Origin: Rosellinia necatrix
Taxonomy: Eukaryota > Ascomycota > Sordariomycetes > Xylariales > Xylariaceae
NCBI GenBank assembly: GCA_021209875.1
Contig: JAGYVD010000006.1
Span: 1,364,001 to 1,428,000 of the forward strand
Direction: 5' to 3'
DNA: 64,000 nt
Part shown: in pieces, positions 1-11,267 of the stretch
How positions within the stretch are numbered: the stretch's first letter is position 1
Layout: each line of letters opens with the position of its first letter
Position numbers and translations under genes: made by a program
The notes under the pieces: generated by a model
Told to the model about the DNA's origin: nothing
What the model saw: the letters and a program-made list of their open reading frames with translations, nothing else
Database searches by the model: none

Positions 1-203
1 CGTAATTCGACGACGCCTGGGCCTGTTTGTAGGCCTCGGTGAGTGCGCGGCCGAGGACTCGGCTGCCGGTCACTACTATTTGCGTTATGATCCGATGCGC
101 CTGTTGACCTGGTCAGTCTCGGATGCCGGCCGCTCGGGAGTGCGACTTTTTGGAGGGTCTTGGCAGAAGCTGATGGAAGAAGACGGGGAGAGGGACTCAC
201 CAT
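1..203 (-). CDS. PAM16: TIM16/PAM16 presequence translocase motor subunit, 5' part
   Basis: Subunit of the mitochondrial import motor (PAM) at the inner-membrane TIM23 channel; in this family it is an inactive J-like protein that pairs with the J-protein PAM18. The coding region is join(201..203, 1..100) on the minus strand: the start codon stands alone in the first coding exon and is followed at once by a gtgagt donor. A 100-bp intron (101..200) ends in cag. Exon 2 opens in phase with A-H-R-I-I-T-Q-I and continues V-V-T-G-S-R-V-L-G-R-A, then A-Y-K-Q-A, the highly conserved N-terminus of Pam16. The gene runs off the left edge, so the J-like domain is not visible. The identification rests on about 33 residues, but these are strongly diagnostic. 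Confidence 0.85.
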   Translation of the reverse strand, partial: MVSPSPRLLPSASAKTLQKVALPSGRHPRLTRSTGASDHNANSSDRQPSPRPRTHRGLQTGPGVVEL

Positions 204-1791
204 ATCTCCTATGTGGTTGGTGCCCTTGTATGGAATTAAGGAAATTATAGGCCCAGGCTGCCGGGGTTAGCGTTTGCGCGAAACGAAAGTGAAGAGTGGT
301 GCCGGTGTATGGAGCCAGAAAGAGACGTCGCAACTAAAAATTGTCTGAGCCAGTTTCTCAATTCATTGACGAGTTCACGCCAGCCAAAAGCTTATCGAAG
401 GTCAGTCTGATGGATGGACCTGCGAAAGCTTATCTTATCTATCCTAGATACCTACCTAGGTAGGTACCTAGGTTCTTCCCTAGCCTCCACAGCTACATAT
501 AGCCCATGAAAACCAGCCCATGAATGCTATTGATTAGGACAGAGGTTATTGGACTAAAAGAGGAAATTTGGATACATTATATATCAAAGTAAGTGCCCAG
601 TATTCTCTGGGTAAAATATGGCATGCTATGTTCAGTGTTGGAGGCATCTACATCACGGAAATACCCAATATAAGTGAAGTCCTACCTAGGATAACGTAAC
701 TCTGCTAGCTCTAAGTACCTTTACGGAAGCTGTTGGTGACTACAAAGAAATCAAGTCTCAAACAGGAGACCAACCATTTTCGTATCGGAATCATGCCCTT
801 ATGTTCTATAGGAAGATACCAAGGCGGGTAGTTGTTCAGAGCTCAAAGCATCCATGAACGATAAATTTCACTCAATTGCACGTGTACTCACTCTATCCCT
901 TCTACAACAAGATATTTAGGCCTGGAGTAGGTTGTTTGAGTCCAACGTACCTATATCTAAAGTTGATAGGCATATTTGTGCTCTAGCCATCCATTTGTCA
1001 GATTTCGGGAGAGCCAGCTCTCTATCTTCCCCTCCGGCACCAAATTTGCCAAGGCCGCATGCTTTTACAACTTCGTTATTAGCTGGGGAACTGGTAGGTA
1101 ATACAAGATAGCTTTACTAACAATCTGCTACTATATTTACACGATTTTCTGTTAGTACGTGTGGGGTCTTTTGAACTAACAAGGGTATTGGTGCCCAGGT
1201 GCCCCCTTCAGCATCTGGGCCTCGGGGGATAAATATTCATCCAAGGCCCCCTTTGCTTTCCAGTTCACAGAGGTAGATAATGCCTAGAGAGAAACTGCGG
1301 TCACGTGATTGGAGAAAGACAACTTTCTACCCTTCAAATGTGGCACACAATTGCTTACCTAAGGAGGTAGGTATTTATGTACCTTTAAAAGGCAAGCCAC
1401 ACACTAGTTAAGCCACATCCACATCTCTACAAGCATCCGCCCCATGCAGGGGAAGCTCCAACGATTTGCACACACATATTCATCATTGCCTGGCTCGGGC
1501 GCCACAGCCGGTGAAGACACATCGAGAGATTAGATAGGTAGGTATAATATCTACCTAGCTCACCAGCCCGTTCGCCTGCCCAGGGATTCCCGCCACTGTC
1601 GACTAAACCCCCGCTACCTACCGCATCCGAGCACCCTCCCACCTAGCCATCATCTCGATTCTACGCCCATTCAAGCGTTGGGTCGGCTTGTCGCGTCTCC
1701 ATCCACCCACTACTCGACCTCGCAGCCGGACTCTCGACCCTGACTACCGACATCAGGCCTGGCAAGGCAACCCCGGAACCGGCCACGAACG
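204..1791. other. Intergenic region between divergent TIM16 and YIP1 genes
   Basis: No convincing coding sequence. The region is AT-rich and holds several CCTA/TAGG palindromic clusters (450-473, near 1360-1385, near 1530-1560). It must contain the promoters of the two flanking divergent genes. A pyrimidine-rich stretch lies between about 1640 and 1790, just before the YIP1 start. Short open frames here have no recognisable content. Confidence 0.6.
450..473. repeat. CCTA/TAGG palindromic cluster
   Basis: A run of CCTA and TAGG tetramers in opposite orientations forms an inverted repeat able to fold into a short hairpin. The same unit recurs in other intergenic regions of this window (about 1530-1560, 25050-25075, 52981-53020, 54885-54920, 55270-55285) but not in the coding exons I examined. 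Confidence 0.7.
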
Positions 1792-2795
1792 ATGTCGCAG
1801 CAATACTACGGAGCACCCCCCGCAAACCAGTATGGCGGCGGTGCTCCCGCCCAAAACCTGCAGTTCTACCCATCGACATACTCCGCTGGGGTTCCGCCGC
1901 AAGGAGCAGGCACACAATCGTACGGATACGGCGCACCACCACCGGGTCCTGGCAGCTATGGGGGCTTCGGAGGCGCGCCAGCCGTGAGCGGGCGCATGGG
2001 CGAGCAGGGCGGCCTACGGACAGGCTGGCTCGCCGCCTTTTCGACCGAGGGCTACGAGGGCGAGCCGCCGTTACTGGAAGAATTAGGTGTTAACTGGGGG
2101 CACATTCAGATGAAGGTAAGCCCGAGGAGAAGCGCGGCCAGGACCCTCGTGTGATTCCGACTGACGTTGAATCCATGCAGACTATCGCCGTTCTCAATCC
2201 CTTTGCGCGCATCGACCAGCACATCATGGACGATTCGGACCTCGCCGGCCCTATCCTCTTCTTCCTCCTTTTTGGCACCTTCTTGCTCCTTAGCGGAAAA
2301 GTTCACTTCGGTTACATCTACGGATTGGCGTTAATGGGATCCATTGCATTACATACTATTCTGTCGTTAATGTCCCGAGATGGGCAGGATCCTCAGTCCC
2401 CTGCGCATGCAGCTTCAACGTATTCACCGGGCTCGAGCTACCCCGGCGACCCAAACGCTGGTGGCCATGATGATCCAAAAGGCCATCTCAGCAGTACGTT
2501 AACATTTGCAAGGAGCGCAAGCGTACTCGGATACTGCCTTCTACCGCTTGTGCTAGTCAGCATGGTGGGCATCATAGCGCCCATGGATGGACCGTTTGGG
2601 TATATTTTGACGACGGCGGCCATCATGTGGTGCACAACCAGCGCTAGCGGCCTGTTCTGCGCAGTAGGGAGGATGAGGCAAATGAGAATACTAGTAGCCT
2701 ACCCTCTAGCGCTGTTTTACGTTGGGTTTGGGATAATGAGTATTTTCAGCAGCCGAGGATCGGGGAGCTTAGCCAAGGCGACGAATTTATCATAG
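1792..2795 (+). CDS. YIP1: YIP1/YIPF5-family Golgi membrane protein
   Basis: Yip1-family multispanning protein; the family binds prenylated Rab/Ypt GTPases and acts in ER-to-Golgi COPII vesicle formation. Exons are 1792..2115 and 2181..2795 (65-bp intron gtaag...gcag), giving 312 aa. The cytosolic N-terminus of about 75 residues is rich in Gly, Pro, Tyr and Gln (repeats such as YGAPP). It is followed by the conserved segment E-P-P-L-L-E-E-L-G-V-N and then, across the intron, L-N-P-F-A. The second half carries about five hydrophobic helices from roughly residue 130 to 305. A loop of about 40 residues with Gly, Pro and Ser sits between helices two and three. Length and order agree with Yip1. 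The start is the first ATG of this frame with a fitting N-terminus. It is divergent from TIM16. Confidence 0.88.
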
Positions 2796-3341
2796 CGAGA
2801 CAATATTTGTTGTTGACAGAGTGCGGTTGCAACATATGGTCTGGATGAGCATGGCGATAAACCCTTGTACTGATGATGGCGTTAGGGAGATAGGAGGGGG
2901 GTTTTTAAAAATGCGCGATAATAGAGTGTTTGCGATCAAAATGGTTTTATGATTCATTAAGCTATCTCCGAACAACAGAAGTCGCTGCTGGAAATATTCG
3001 AGCAAATATTCGAGGGTGCAGGTAACCATACCTACTAAAGTACCTAAGTAGACAAACGGAAGTTACCCAATCCAGGCAAATGGGTATTATTATGCATGCA
3101 TGCACTTGAGAGATGCCTTAGCGGGTTCGAGGGTAAATAGCGAAGGTGAATAGCATGTGTCCTAAGCTGGGTGCTGCGAAATGTAGCGCTCAGACCCCGC
3201 ATTTCCCCTGTCACACGAACTGGCCAATTTCGGACACGCTCTATCCAGTCCAGCCTCCCTTCTCCACCGTCTACAACAAACCCATCTACTTAGCTATCAT
3301 CTCTGCTCTGTGCCGCCAGTCGGTGTATCGGCCAATAAACC
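2796..3341. other. Intergenic region, YIP1 to HTH gene
   Basis: No supported gene. The distal part (about 3200-3340) is pyrimidine-rich and leads into an aaaccATGG start context for the next gene, as expected of a 5' UTR. Confidence 0.5.
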
Positions 3342-4238
3342 ATGGCTGCTAGTGATCAACCCGACGCAGCGGTGGGCGAGGACATGTCCGGACTCAGCCT
3401 ATCCGACTATCTGCCGCCGCCGCCGCCGCCGCTGCCACTGCCGCCAGCGGTGAGCCGGCGCCTTGGACAAAAGTACCGCTCTTACACGGATGCGGACATG
3501 GCCGCTGCGGAACGTGAAGTCACTGAGAACGGTTTGTCAATACGGCAGGCCTCTAAGAAGTACAAAATACCCAAGACAACACTGGCAGGGCATCTGGGCG
3601 ACCAGCGACCGCGTCTGCCTCCGCGGAAGGCCACGGGAGACAAGCCCACGGGGACGCGGTACACCTGGATCGAGGCCGACATGGAGAAGGCCCTGGAGGC
3701 CATAGAACAAGGCACCGTGAAAAGCGTTGGCCAGGCCGCACGCCGGTTTGGTGTCCCATCAAGCTTCCTGAACGCGCGGAAGAAAGGACGCGCCCCCCGT
3801 AGTCTGAAGGGCGACCTCAGTCGTCTAACCTTCCAGCAAGAGAACCTCATCGCCGACTGGGCATCTGCGCAAGTCAAGCTAGGGATACCGCCTCGGCAGG
3901 ACGAGCTGTTCTCCCTTGCTGAACGTGTCCTTCAGAAACAGGGTATCGACCGCAGGCTCGGCAAGCAATGGGTTCACCATTGGATGAGGCGATTCCCAGA
4001 GATTGAAGTCCTCGACTGGAAAAACCCCGAACCACCAAAAAAACCAGAAACACCGAAAAAAGATGATGAACAGCCAAAAAGGCCGGAAAAGCGCACTGAT
4101 GCTGACGTTTCCGCACCACAAGTCCTCGTCTGGGTCGCTGATGAGACGACGCCCACTGCTGCTCAGCCACTCGCCCACTTCCTTGATGGTGGGACCGAAT
4201 CACAGACGATGGGCTCGAACACAGCGGTGGAAGTATGA
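3342..4238 (+). CDS. Double psq-type / CENP-B-type HTH protein, transposase-derived
   Basis: A 298-aa intronless DNA-binding protein. After a Pro-rich tract (residues 25-35) come two pipsqueak-like HTH units: about 45-86, with S-I-R-Q-A-S-K-K-Y-K-I-P-K-T-T-L, and about 106-150, with S-V-G-Q-A-A-R-R-F-G-V-P. A CENP-B/Tc5-type HTH follows at about 158-222 and ends in W-V-H-H-W-M-R-R-F-P. This order is the DNA-binding half of fungal pogo/Fot1-type transposases. The DDE catalytic domain is absent: the frame ends in a Lys/Pro/Glu-rich tail (about 226-252) and a short C-terminus. I saw no terminal inverted repeats nearby. It is either a domesticated transposase with a kept DNA-binding role or a truncated relic. 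The intact frame, Kozak-like start and untouched HTH residues favour domestication, but this is inference. Confidence 0.7.
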   Translation: MAASDQPDAAVGEDMSGLSLSDYLPPPPPPLPLPPAVSRRLGQKYRSYTDADMAAAEREVTENGLSIRQASKKYKIPKTTLAGHLGDQRPRLPPRKATGDKPTGTRYTWIEADMEKALEAIEQGTVKSVGQAARRFGVPSSFLNARKKGRAPRSLKGDLSRLTFQQENLIADWASAQVKLGIPPRQDELFSLAERVLQKQGIDRRLGKQWVHHWMRRFPEIEVLDWKNPEPPKKPETPKKDDEQPKRPEKRTDADVSAPQVLVWVADETTPTAAQPLAHFLDGGTESQTMGSNTAVEV

Positions 4239-5055
4239 TTACCCGGAACTCAAGCTTCGTAGATAGAGGGATGCATGTGACCAATCGCGTGAAGACGTTT
4301 ATGAAGAGGCATAGGATGCAACCCGGGACGACCCCCTAGCTGCGACCGATTCAACGGTCCAACCACTCGAGGGCCGACGAGCCTGCCTGGCTGATGTCGG
4401 GGCTAGTTAGAGTGGAGCGTCGGCTTCTTCCTCTCGATATCGGCTACGGAGAACACCACGAATCGAAGCGGTCTCCCGACATTAGTACCGAACCCTGCAT
4501 CACCCTTGTATGCCGCGCGGCGCGCGCGCACAATGCAATGCCGTCATCGAAGATCATATCAGGCAGGCCCATGCGCCATGCTACGCCGATACCGTCGTCT
4601 GTTTGGTGCCTTCAAGTTCTGTATGATATATCGTGTAGTTTACAGCGAAGTAACCGAATTCGAATCTAGAGAGCCGTTTGCTTCGTTGGCACGGAGCTCT
4701 GTATGCACTGCTCTGTACATATATGTGTGACAAGACCCCGTTCCTTCACTGTCCCTGCTCCGGATCCATCGCGGGAACTCCAGTTCCAGCCCTAGCTGCC
4801 GTTACCCCAACATCACGGCTTCTCCAATTTTTTGACAAATCCTCCATGGCTCAGACAACATGGCCAGACCCAAAGAGGATATATCTCCACCAGTAGCGCG
4901 GCCGGCCATACTAATATTCCCTTTAGTCTGTGGAGATGGTAAAGCTGTGTTGATATTTTAATGAAGACGATTGCGCCTCAAAGCTTATCGAGCTTCTTGG
5001 GACGTTCAAGTTCGTTCGTGTCTCACTACGCCGATCCATCGTGAACGCACCCGGA
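4239..5055. other. Intergenic region, HTH gene to MFS gene
   Basis: No recognisable DDE transposase remnant is readable in the obvious frames downstream of the HTH gene, and no other gene is supported. The MFS promoter should lie in the last few hundred bases. Confidence 0.5.
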
Positions 5056-6813
5056 ATGGAGGCAACAGATATGTCTAACCGCGGCTCTGGCGATAAGGCC
5101 CGGTCCGAGGCCGTGGAGATAGGGTCCCAGAAGGAGCATGCTGGCCAGAATGTGCATGGCGCGGCAGAGAAAGGCTTTGTCGCAACAGACCGGTAAGCAA
5201 TTGCGAGACGACTCCCTCTATTTCTTCCAAGCCCAAATGAGCTAATACTTTACAGGCATGGCGAGTCCCTCGTCCAGTTTGATCCCGAGGCCGAAAGGAA
5301 GCTCCGAAGGAAGCTTGACTATATGGTCATCCCCACCGTGTCGATACTGTATTTATTCTGCTTCATCGACCGCGCGAACATAGGTATGGCTGACTCGCCA
5401 GCGAGCCGTCCGCGTATTTTAACGGCAGGTGACAGGAAATGCCCGCCTCGCTGGGTTCGAGACCGACCTCGGCCTGACAGGATACGACTACAACACCGTC
5501 CTGTCCATCTTCTACATCAGCTACATCGTCTTTGAGATACCCGCGAGCTTGGCGTGCAAATGGATCGGGCCCGGCTGGTTCCTGCCCGCGATATCGCTCG
5601 GCTTCGGGATCTCCTCGATCGGGACGGCCTTCGTCCACGACATCTCCAGCGCGTCCGGGGTCCGATTCCTGCTCGGTGTCTTCGAGGCCGGCATGATGCC
5701 GGGTAAGTCTGCGCCAGATTTGGGGGGAAAAAGGGGGTGGCAACTCCCGATTCGGGGTACGATGACGTGGCTAACCGCGCGGGGATAGGGATTTCGTACT
5801 ACCTGTCACGCTGGTATCGTAGATCGGAGCTGACGTTCCGGCTGTCGCTGTTCATCGTCATGGCGCCGCTGGCGGGGGCCTTCGGCGGCTTGCTGGCCTC
5901 CGCGATCCTCATGCTGGACCACTTCGGGAGCCTGCACTCGTGGCGGATGATCTTCGGCATCGAGGGGATCATCACGTCGGGGCTCTCGCTGATCGCCTTC
6001 TTCACGCTGACGGACCGGCCCGAGACGGCGCGCTGGCTGACGCAGGAGGAGAAGGACCTGGCGATCGCGCGGGTCAAGTCGGAGCGGATGGCGCAGATGA
6101 GCGTGCTGGACCGGCCGGACAAGAACAAGCTCTGGCTCGGGGTCTGGAACCCGATGGTGCTGTCGACGGCCTTCATCTTCCTGCTGAACAACATCACGGT
6201 GCAGGGGCTCGCCTTCTTCACGCCGACCATCGTCGGCACCATCTACCCGGCCAAGACGACCATCGAGAAGCAGCTGTTCACGGTGCCGCCGTACGTGCTC
6301 GGGGCCGTGTTCCTCGTCGGCCTGGCGCTGGCCAGCTGGCGGCTCGACCGGCGCGCCATCCTCATCATCGCCACGGCGCCGCTGACGATGCTCGGGTACA
6401 TCCTGTTCCTGGCGAGCGACGAGCCGCGCGTGCGGTACGCGGCGTCCTTCTTCGCCGCCATCAGCTGCTTCGCGCTGGGGCCCCTGGCCAACGGCCAGGT
6501 ATCGGCCGTCGTCATCAGCGACACGAGCCGCAGCATCGCCATCGGCACCAACGTCATGTTCGGCAACATCGGCGGCCTCATCGCCACCTGGTCCTACCTG
6601 CCCTTCGACGGCCCCGACTACAAGATCGGCAACGGCCTCAACCTCGCCGCCGCCAGCCTCATCCTCCTCGTCTCCGCCCTCCAGCTCACCTGGATGAAGT
6701 GGGACAACAAGAGGCGCGACGCCAAGGACGTCGACGCCGAGCTCGACGGCCTCACCCTCGAGCAGATCGAGGGCCTCGAGTGGAGGCACCCCGGCTTCCG
6801 CTGGCGACCCTGA
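5056..6813 (+). CDS. MFS transporter, allantoate/anion-cation symporter type
   Basis: Major facilitator of the Dal5/anion:cation symporter group, predicted in the plasma membrane and importing a small organic anion (vitamin, allantoate or similar; substrate not deducible). Exons are 5056..5192, 5256..5383, 5436..5702 and 5789..6813 (introns 63, 52 and 86 bp), giving 518 aa. A soluble N-terminus of about 70 residues precedes helix 1 (V-S-I-L-Y-L-F-C-F-I-D-R-A-N-I-G), typical of the group. It continues with F-E-I-P-A-S in helix 2-3, then G-V-F-E-A-G-M-M-P-G and, across intron 3, I-S-Y-Y-L-S-R-W-Y-R-R-S-E. A central cytosolic loop near D-R-P-D-K-N-K separates two six-helix halves. The last exon is very GC-rich, which creates a long meaningless open frame on the other strand. 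Confidence 0.88.
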
Positions 6814-9136
6814 GCGGGGGAGCACGACTCTCTTTTCCTTGCGCTTTCCTCCGGTTCACGATGTATGGATAACTGGGTGTATCATTTCTTGTTCGGGATG
6901 CAAAGGGCGGCTCGTAGGGGGCGCTTTATTTATATCCGGGTGTATCAGGAAGTTGGAGGGGTCCAGTTGTGAGCACGATTAGGTAATGAATGGGCTTGCG
7001 CTGGTCGCGCCGCTTTGAGATTTCCCTTGGGCAGTTCGGGGTCACGGCCGGACTCGGCTGAGTATGTCTTGAGCCGGCGCCATGGGTATAGGGACGAGCC
7101 GGCATAACGGAACGGGAAATTTTAATAATTTTGAGTCATAGCTATTAGCTAGCCTAGCATTCTATTTCTGACCTGCCTTCTTCTTGTCTTAATTTCTGTA
7201 CACGAAATAGCAGCGAAGAGAGAATGAAGATGAGCCAAGCGATAGCTTGTTCATAAGCCAGAACGCCAATAAACCATTGGGCTCTACGTCATATTAGTGC
7301 CCGATATCTTCTTGCCATCTGGGATATCCTAGTCCCTATGCGATCCATTTCCGCTGTTTCGCTATAAGGAGCATCTACCGATTGCTGCTCGGAACCTGGA
7401 GACAGACCCCCCTTTGAGCGGAGGCCACTGCCAGGGTATTGGATGATATGGCCCGAATAGCATGCACCGCTATATTCGGCACCTACTAGGAACCATATAT
7501 GCGGAATGCTCTGTAGGTGATTCAAATTCTTTAGCTACACTCCATATGCCTTTCAACTACAATAGTCATGTGGCATTCCTTGGCCGTGTCTCATTTTTAT
7601 GGTCACTAAGAATAAACATCATCTCCATCAACCTGCGGTTATGAATCATCATAGCGGCTTTATTTAGTTATATCGGGATGAGCTTTTATCTTAAATCTAT
7701 TATCCGGTTTCTTGTCTCTGCTAGTATTTTCGCTTATTTTAACGTGTTCGATTGTAGAGCCGATGCTTAAAGTTGAATGAAGTAAATTTGTTGGCAAACA
7801 AGAAATGTAAAATCTTACATGTAAAAATAGTGGTTTTAAATGACCATTCACTTTTTAAATCATCTTAATTTTCATATATCTGGCTCTCATTTGAAATATT
7901 GGCACATGTTAAGAGAATAAGCAGACTGCGGCGGTATTATGAGGTCGTCATGGCTCGGGATATCAGCATACTTTCTCATACAAATTCACTCTCAATGAAA
8001 AAGCCACGCATTATATATGATTTTATTAACCGAAAATTTCACGAATTAATGTCTAGTGTATAAAATGGAGGGGTAGGGCTTCAGACACGGGGGGCTCTAT
8101 AATGGCCATAGAGCTACTTCCCACTTGGACACGATATCGCTGCCTGTATACTTATGTAACTATGGGTATTGAATCTATCTCATGGAACCACTAGGCCACG
8201 CAAGTGGATTTAAACATGATAGCGAGCAAGTGTGCAGGCAACCTGGTTAGATTCGAGATATTTCTGTTGTATTCAGGGGGTTACATAAGCCTGAGAGTAG
8301 CTATATCGCATTTAACTCTAAGCTATGAGATGACCTCGCCTCTCATGGTTAAAAACGACACATTAATCAGTCATGTTATCATGGAAAGAAGTGTAGCGCC
8401 GTATTCTGTATGGAACTTTGGCTGCTCGTAGTGGCTCATCCCGTGCTTGCCATTGGAACCGTAACAGTGTTCCACCTCTGAGAGTAACTTACATGAACCG
8501 TTCGGCTAGATATCCGTAAACCTTCATTTGGATTCCGCTGGATGTGGCTCATCCCCGGATTTTCACTACATATAAATGAAACCTCCACGTTGATCTTCCC
8601 AATCACCGCTACCGCGCTGCAGGGTACCAAGCCAAGGCAATATATCAAAGATCCAATGTGCTATCACCTGTCAACGACACAAGACCCAATCATATTCGAT
8701 CTAGGACAAGCCGGTCGCATTGCCCCAGGTTTATTATGTCACACGGCATCGCTGGCGAGTGAACATGGAACTTCCCAAATATCCGGATAAATTGCCTCGC
8801 TCTCCCGGGCCGCTCTTTATGCCTGACTAAAAATGATGGAGCCGCGACTGCTGCTAAGTCCCTACTGAGATAGGAAGTGCCCCGTTGAAAGTATGTCAAA
8901 AGGCCCGATCGATATAGTATCATCTAAACTACCTCCGTGCTTCGGCAAATCGCCAATAAGCGTCGAACATTCTCTTGAGGAAGGGGTGCGCTGTATGCCT
9001 CCGCTCCTCAGCTACTGGTAAGTTGCTTGAATGTCGTCTATAAATGACTACCATCGTCGCCCGAGTTTTTGGCAAGGTAGCCTATCTTGCGTACAAGCAT
9101 CTCGGCAACTCCTGAGGCCCGTATCCAACTGACACA
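6814..9136. other. Gene-poor, partly AT-rich intergenic stretch
   Basis: About 2.3 kb without a supported gene. The part from about 7630 to 8060 is markedly AT-rich. Only short open frames without recognisable content occur on either strand. The final few hundred bases should hold the promoter of the secreted LPMO gene. I see no terminal repeats or transposase motifs. Confidence 0.5.
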
Positions 9137-10029
9137 ATGAAGTTTTCTCATATCGCGACTTTGGCGTTCGCCATCTCGGCTGAGGCTCATTGCATCTTCC
9201 AAGTATGTCGCGATCGATAGGCTGGCAATAGGAACGCCACTCGCTTGCTAACTTCAGCCTCCAGGAAGTCTCGGTCAATAATCAGAAGCAAGGGTCACTC
9301 GTCGGCCTGCGTGCCCCGAACGACAACAACCCCGTCTACGATGTGAACTCGCAAGATATCATTTGTCAGAAGCAAGGAAGGACCTCCGACAAGGTCATTA
9401 GCGTTAAGCCTGGGGATAACCTCGGCGCATACTTCGGGCACGTTATTGGCGGCGCACAGTATGCCAACGACCCGGACAACCCGATCGCGCCTTCGCACAA
9501 GGGTCCCATCACGGCGTGGCTTGCGAAGGTTGACAATGCTGCGACGGCCAGCAAGACCGGACTGAGGTGGTTCAAGATCTGGGAAGACAACTTCAACCCG
9601 TCATCGAAGAAGTGGGGTGTTGACAACATGATCGCGAATCAAGGCTGGGCGAAATTCCAGATGCCGCAATGCATCGCGCCCGGTGACTACCTCATGCGCG
9701 TTGAGATTCTGGCCCTGCACTCGGCTAAGTCCAACATGGGGGCTCAGTTCTATGTGAGTCAGGTTGATCTTCTTCGGCGGCGCCAGAATATAGGGAGTTG
9801 TATAGTGAGTGGCAAATGACTGACTCCAGATGCCTCGCAGATGTCGTGCGCCCAACTACGGATCGGCGGCAGCGGTACGTTCACGCCCAGCCAGACCGTC
9901 AGCTTCCCCGGGGCTTATCAGCAGAGCGACCCGAGTATCTTGGTCAACATCTACGGATTGACGGGCCAGCCTGATAACGGTGGCAAGGCATATAGCGCGC
10001 CCGGGAATGTGCCCGTCATTAAATGCTAG
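9137..10029 (+). CDS. AA9 lytic polysaccharide monooxygenase, secreted
   Basis: Copper enzyme that oxidatively cleaves beta-1,4-glucans outside the cell. Exons are 9137..9202, 9265..9753 and 9841..10029 (introns 62 and 87 bp), giving 247 aa. A 17-residue signal peptide ends in A-E-A and leaves His18 as the new N-terminus, as the AA9 copper histidine brace needs (H-C-I-F-Q). The second brace His is about residue 100 in S-H-K-G-P. The axial Tyr is about residue 185 in G-A-Q-F-Y, followed over intron 2 by M-S-C-A-Q. The conserved second-sphere His (A-L-H-S-A) and Gln are present. The protein ends in Cys with no carbohydrate-binding module or linker, so it is a single-domain AA9. Substrate (cellulose or xyloglucan) and regioselectivity cannot be read here. 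Confidence 0.92.
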
Positions 10030-11267
10030 AGGTTGTGTGGCTGTATCAGCTCACGAGGGCAATGATTGTGCACATCAGGTTGCGAGCCATACACAGACAT
10101 ACAGTATATCTGTCCAGTACCTCCGCAGTATAGGCTGACTACTAATACTGGGGCGAATAATGTATGAATCACATTCTGGCTGCGTATTGATACGTATCGA
10201 TGTCTCGGCCATGGCGAGTCTATCATCTCGGGAGACTAGCCGTGCCGATCCGTGCATGTAAGCTGAATGAGAAGCAGCCGGCGGCGTCGTCACGACCTTA
10301 AGGCTCAGTCCTTCCCGCACGTCTGCGGCTATGGTGCTGACAGTGTAGATACGTACATACAACATGCATTATGACACATGGTTCGTTCACTTTAGGGCTT
10401 TGACGGTCGCGGCCCAGGCCTGCTCACTATATGACGAGGTTGGAAGGTATGATCGATCCTATGTCAGAGCGAGTCAGGCTTGTGAAACCAAATACTACCT
10501 ATCGTTTCAATCGTTTCAAGGGAGACGATGTTCTGGGGCTGTTTTCTCGGCTCTTGTGATGGGGTAAACAAGGCACCAGCATGCTCGGCTGTTCGCATTC
10601 GCTGCTGTAAGCCATGTGGATATTCACATTTCCATATTTTTACTGGTATGGAAATATGGGCCAATCTGGACGTTGTCACGCCGGTTGGGCACGAATACTG
10701 GTGCCTGTCCCATGGCGATATTGCACAAATCTGTTTAGGTAGATAGAACCTGAAGTAACATGGCTGCTCGGCAGCGACATATTGCGGTATGTAATTCTGC
10801 AGGTCTATGGCGGGGTTATAATCCTGTCAGTGCCTGTGCCAAAACAACATAATAGTTAGTTCCAACATACCCCTGAGCAGACCCTGAGCTGACAGGGCGG
10901 GATCCTTTCGACGCCAAGTCTCAGGAGCCACCAGCGACGTAGACTACAGCAAATCATTATGTACTAGCCGCACCAACAGTGTGGGACATGAAGATAATTT
11001 TGGATAGTCGATCGAAGCCCGTTCCGCTACGAGTTAAGCACTAGTAGCTGCCTGTCGCACATATTGGGGTTTGAATCTAGTGGGCTATTAATACTTCGGC
11101 TTTCGGCTGGCGGGGTTTTCGCAATACGATGATATTCTTCGGGCGCGTTATAATAGCTGCCTGTCGTTTGCGTCACACACCAGCCAGGGAGAGCTTTGAT
11201 TATATTTTATACTCTATCAGAGAGACGTCAAGCATAGTTATTGACACCAACGTGCTAGCCGGCCAAG
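10030..11267. other. Intergenic region upstream of the NLR gene
   Basis: No supported gene. Fungal NLR genes sometimes have a small effector gene next to them. I looked on both strands here and found only short frames without a HeLo, HET-S, SesB or amyloid-like motif. Confidence 0.45.

Noticed and set aside
5806..6825. 339-aa open frame on the minus strand inside the MFS gene
   Set aside because: It mirrors the GC-rich last exon of a clear transporter gene; its Arg/Asp/Glu/Gly/Pro-rich composition is typical of an antisense shadow.
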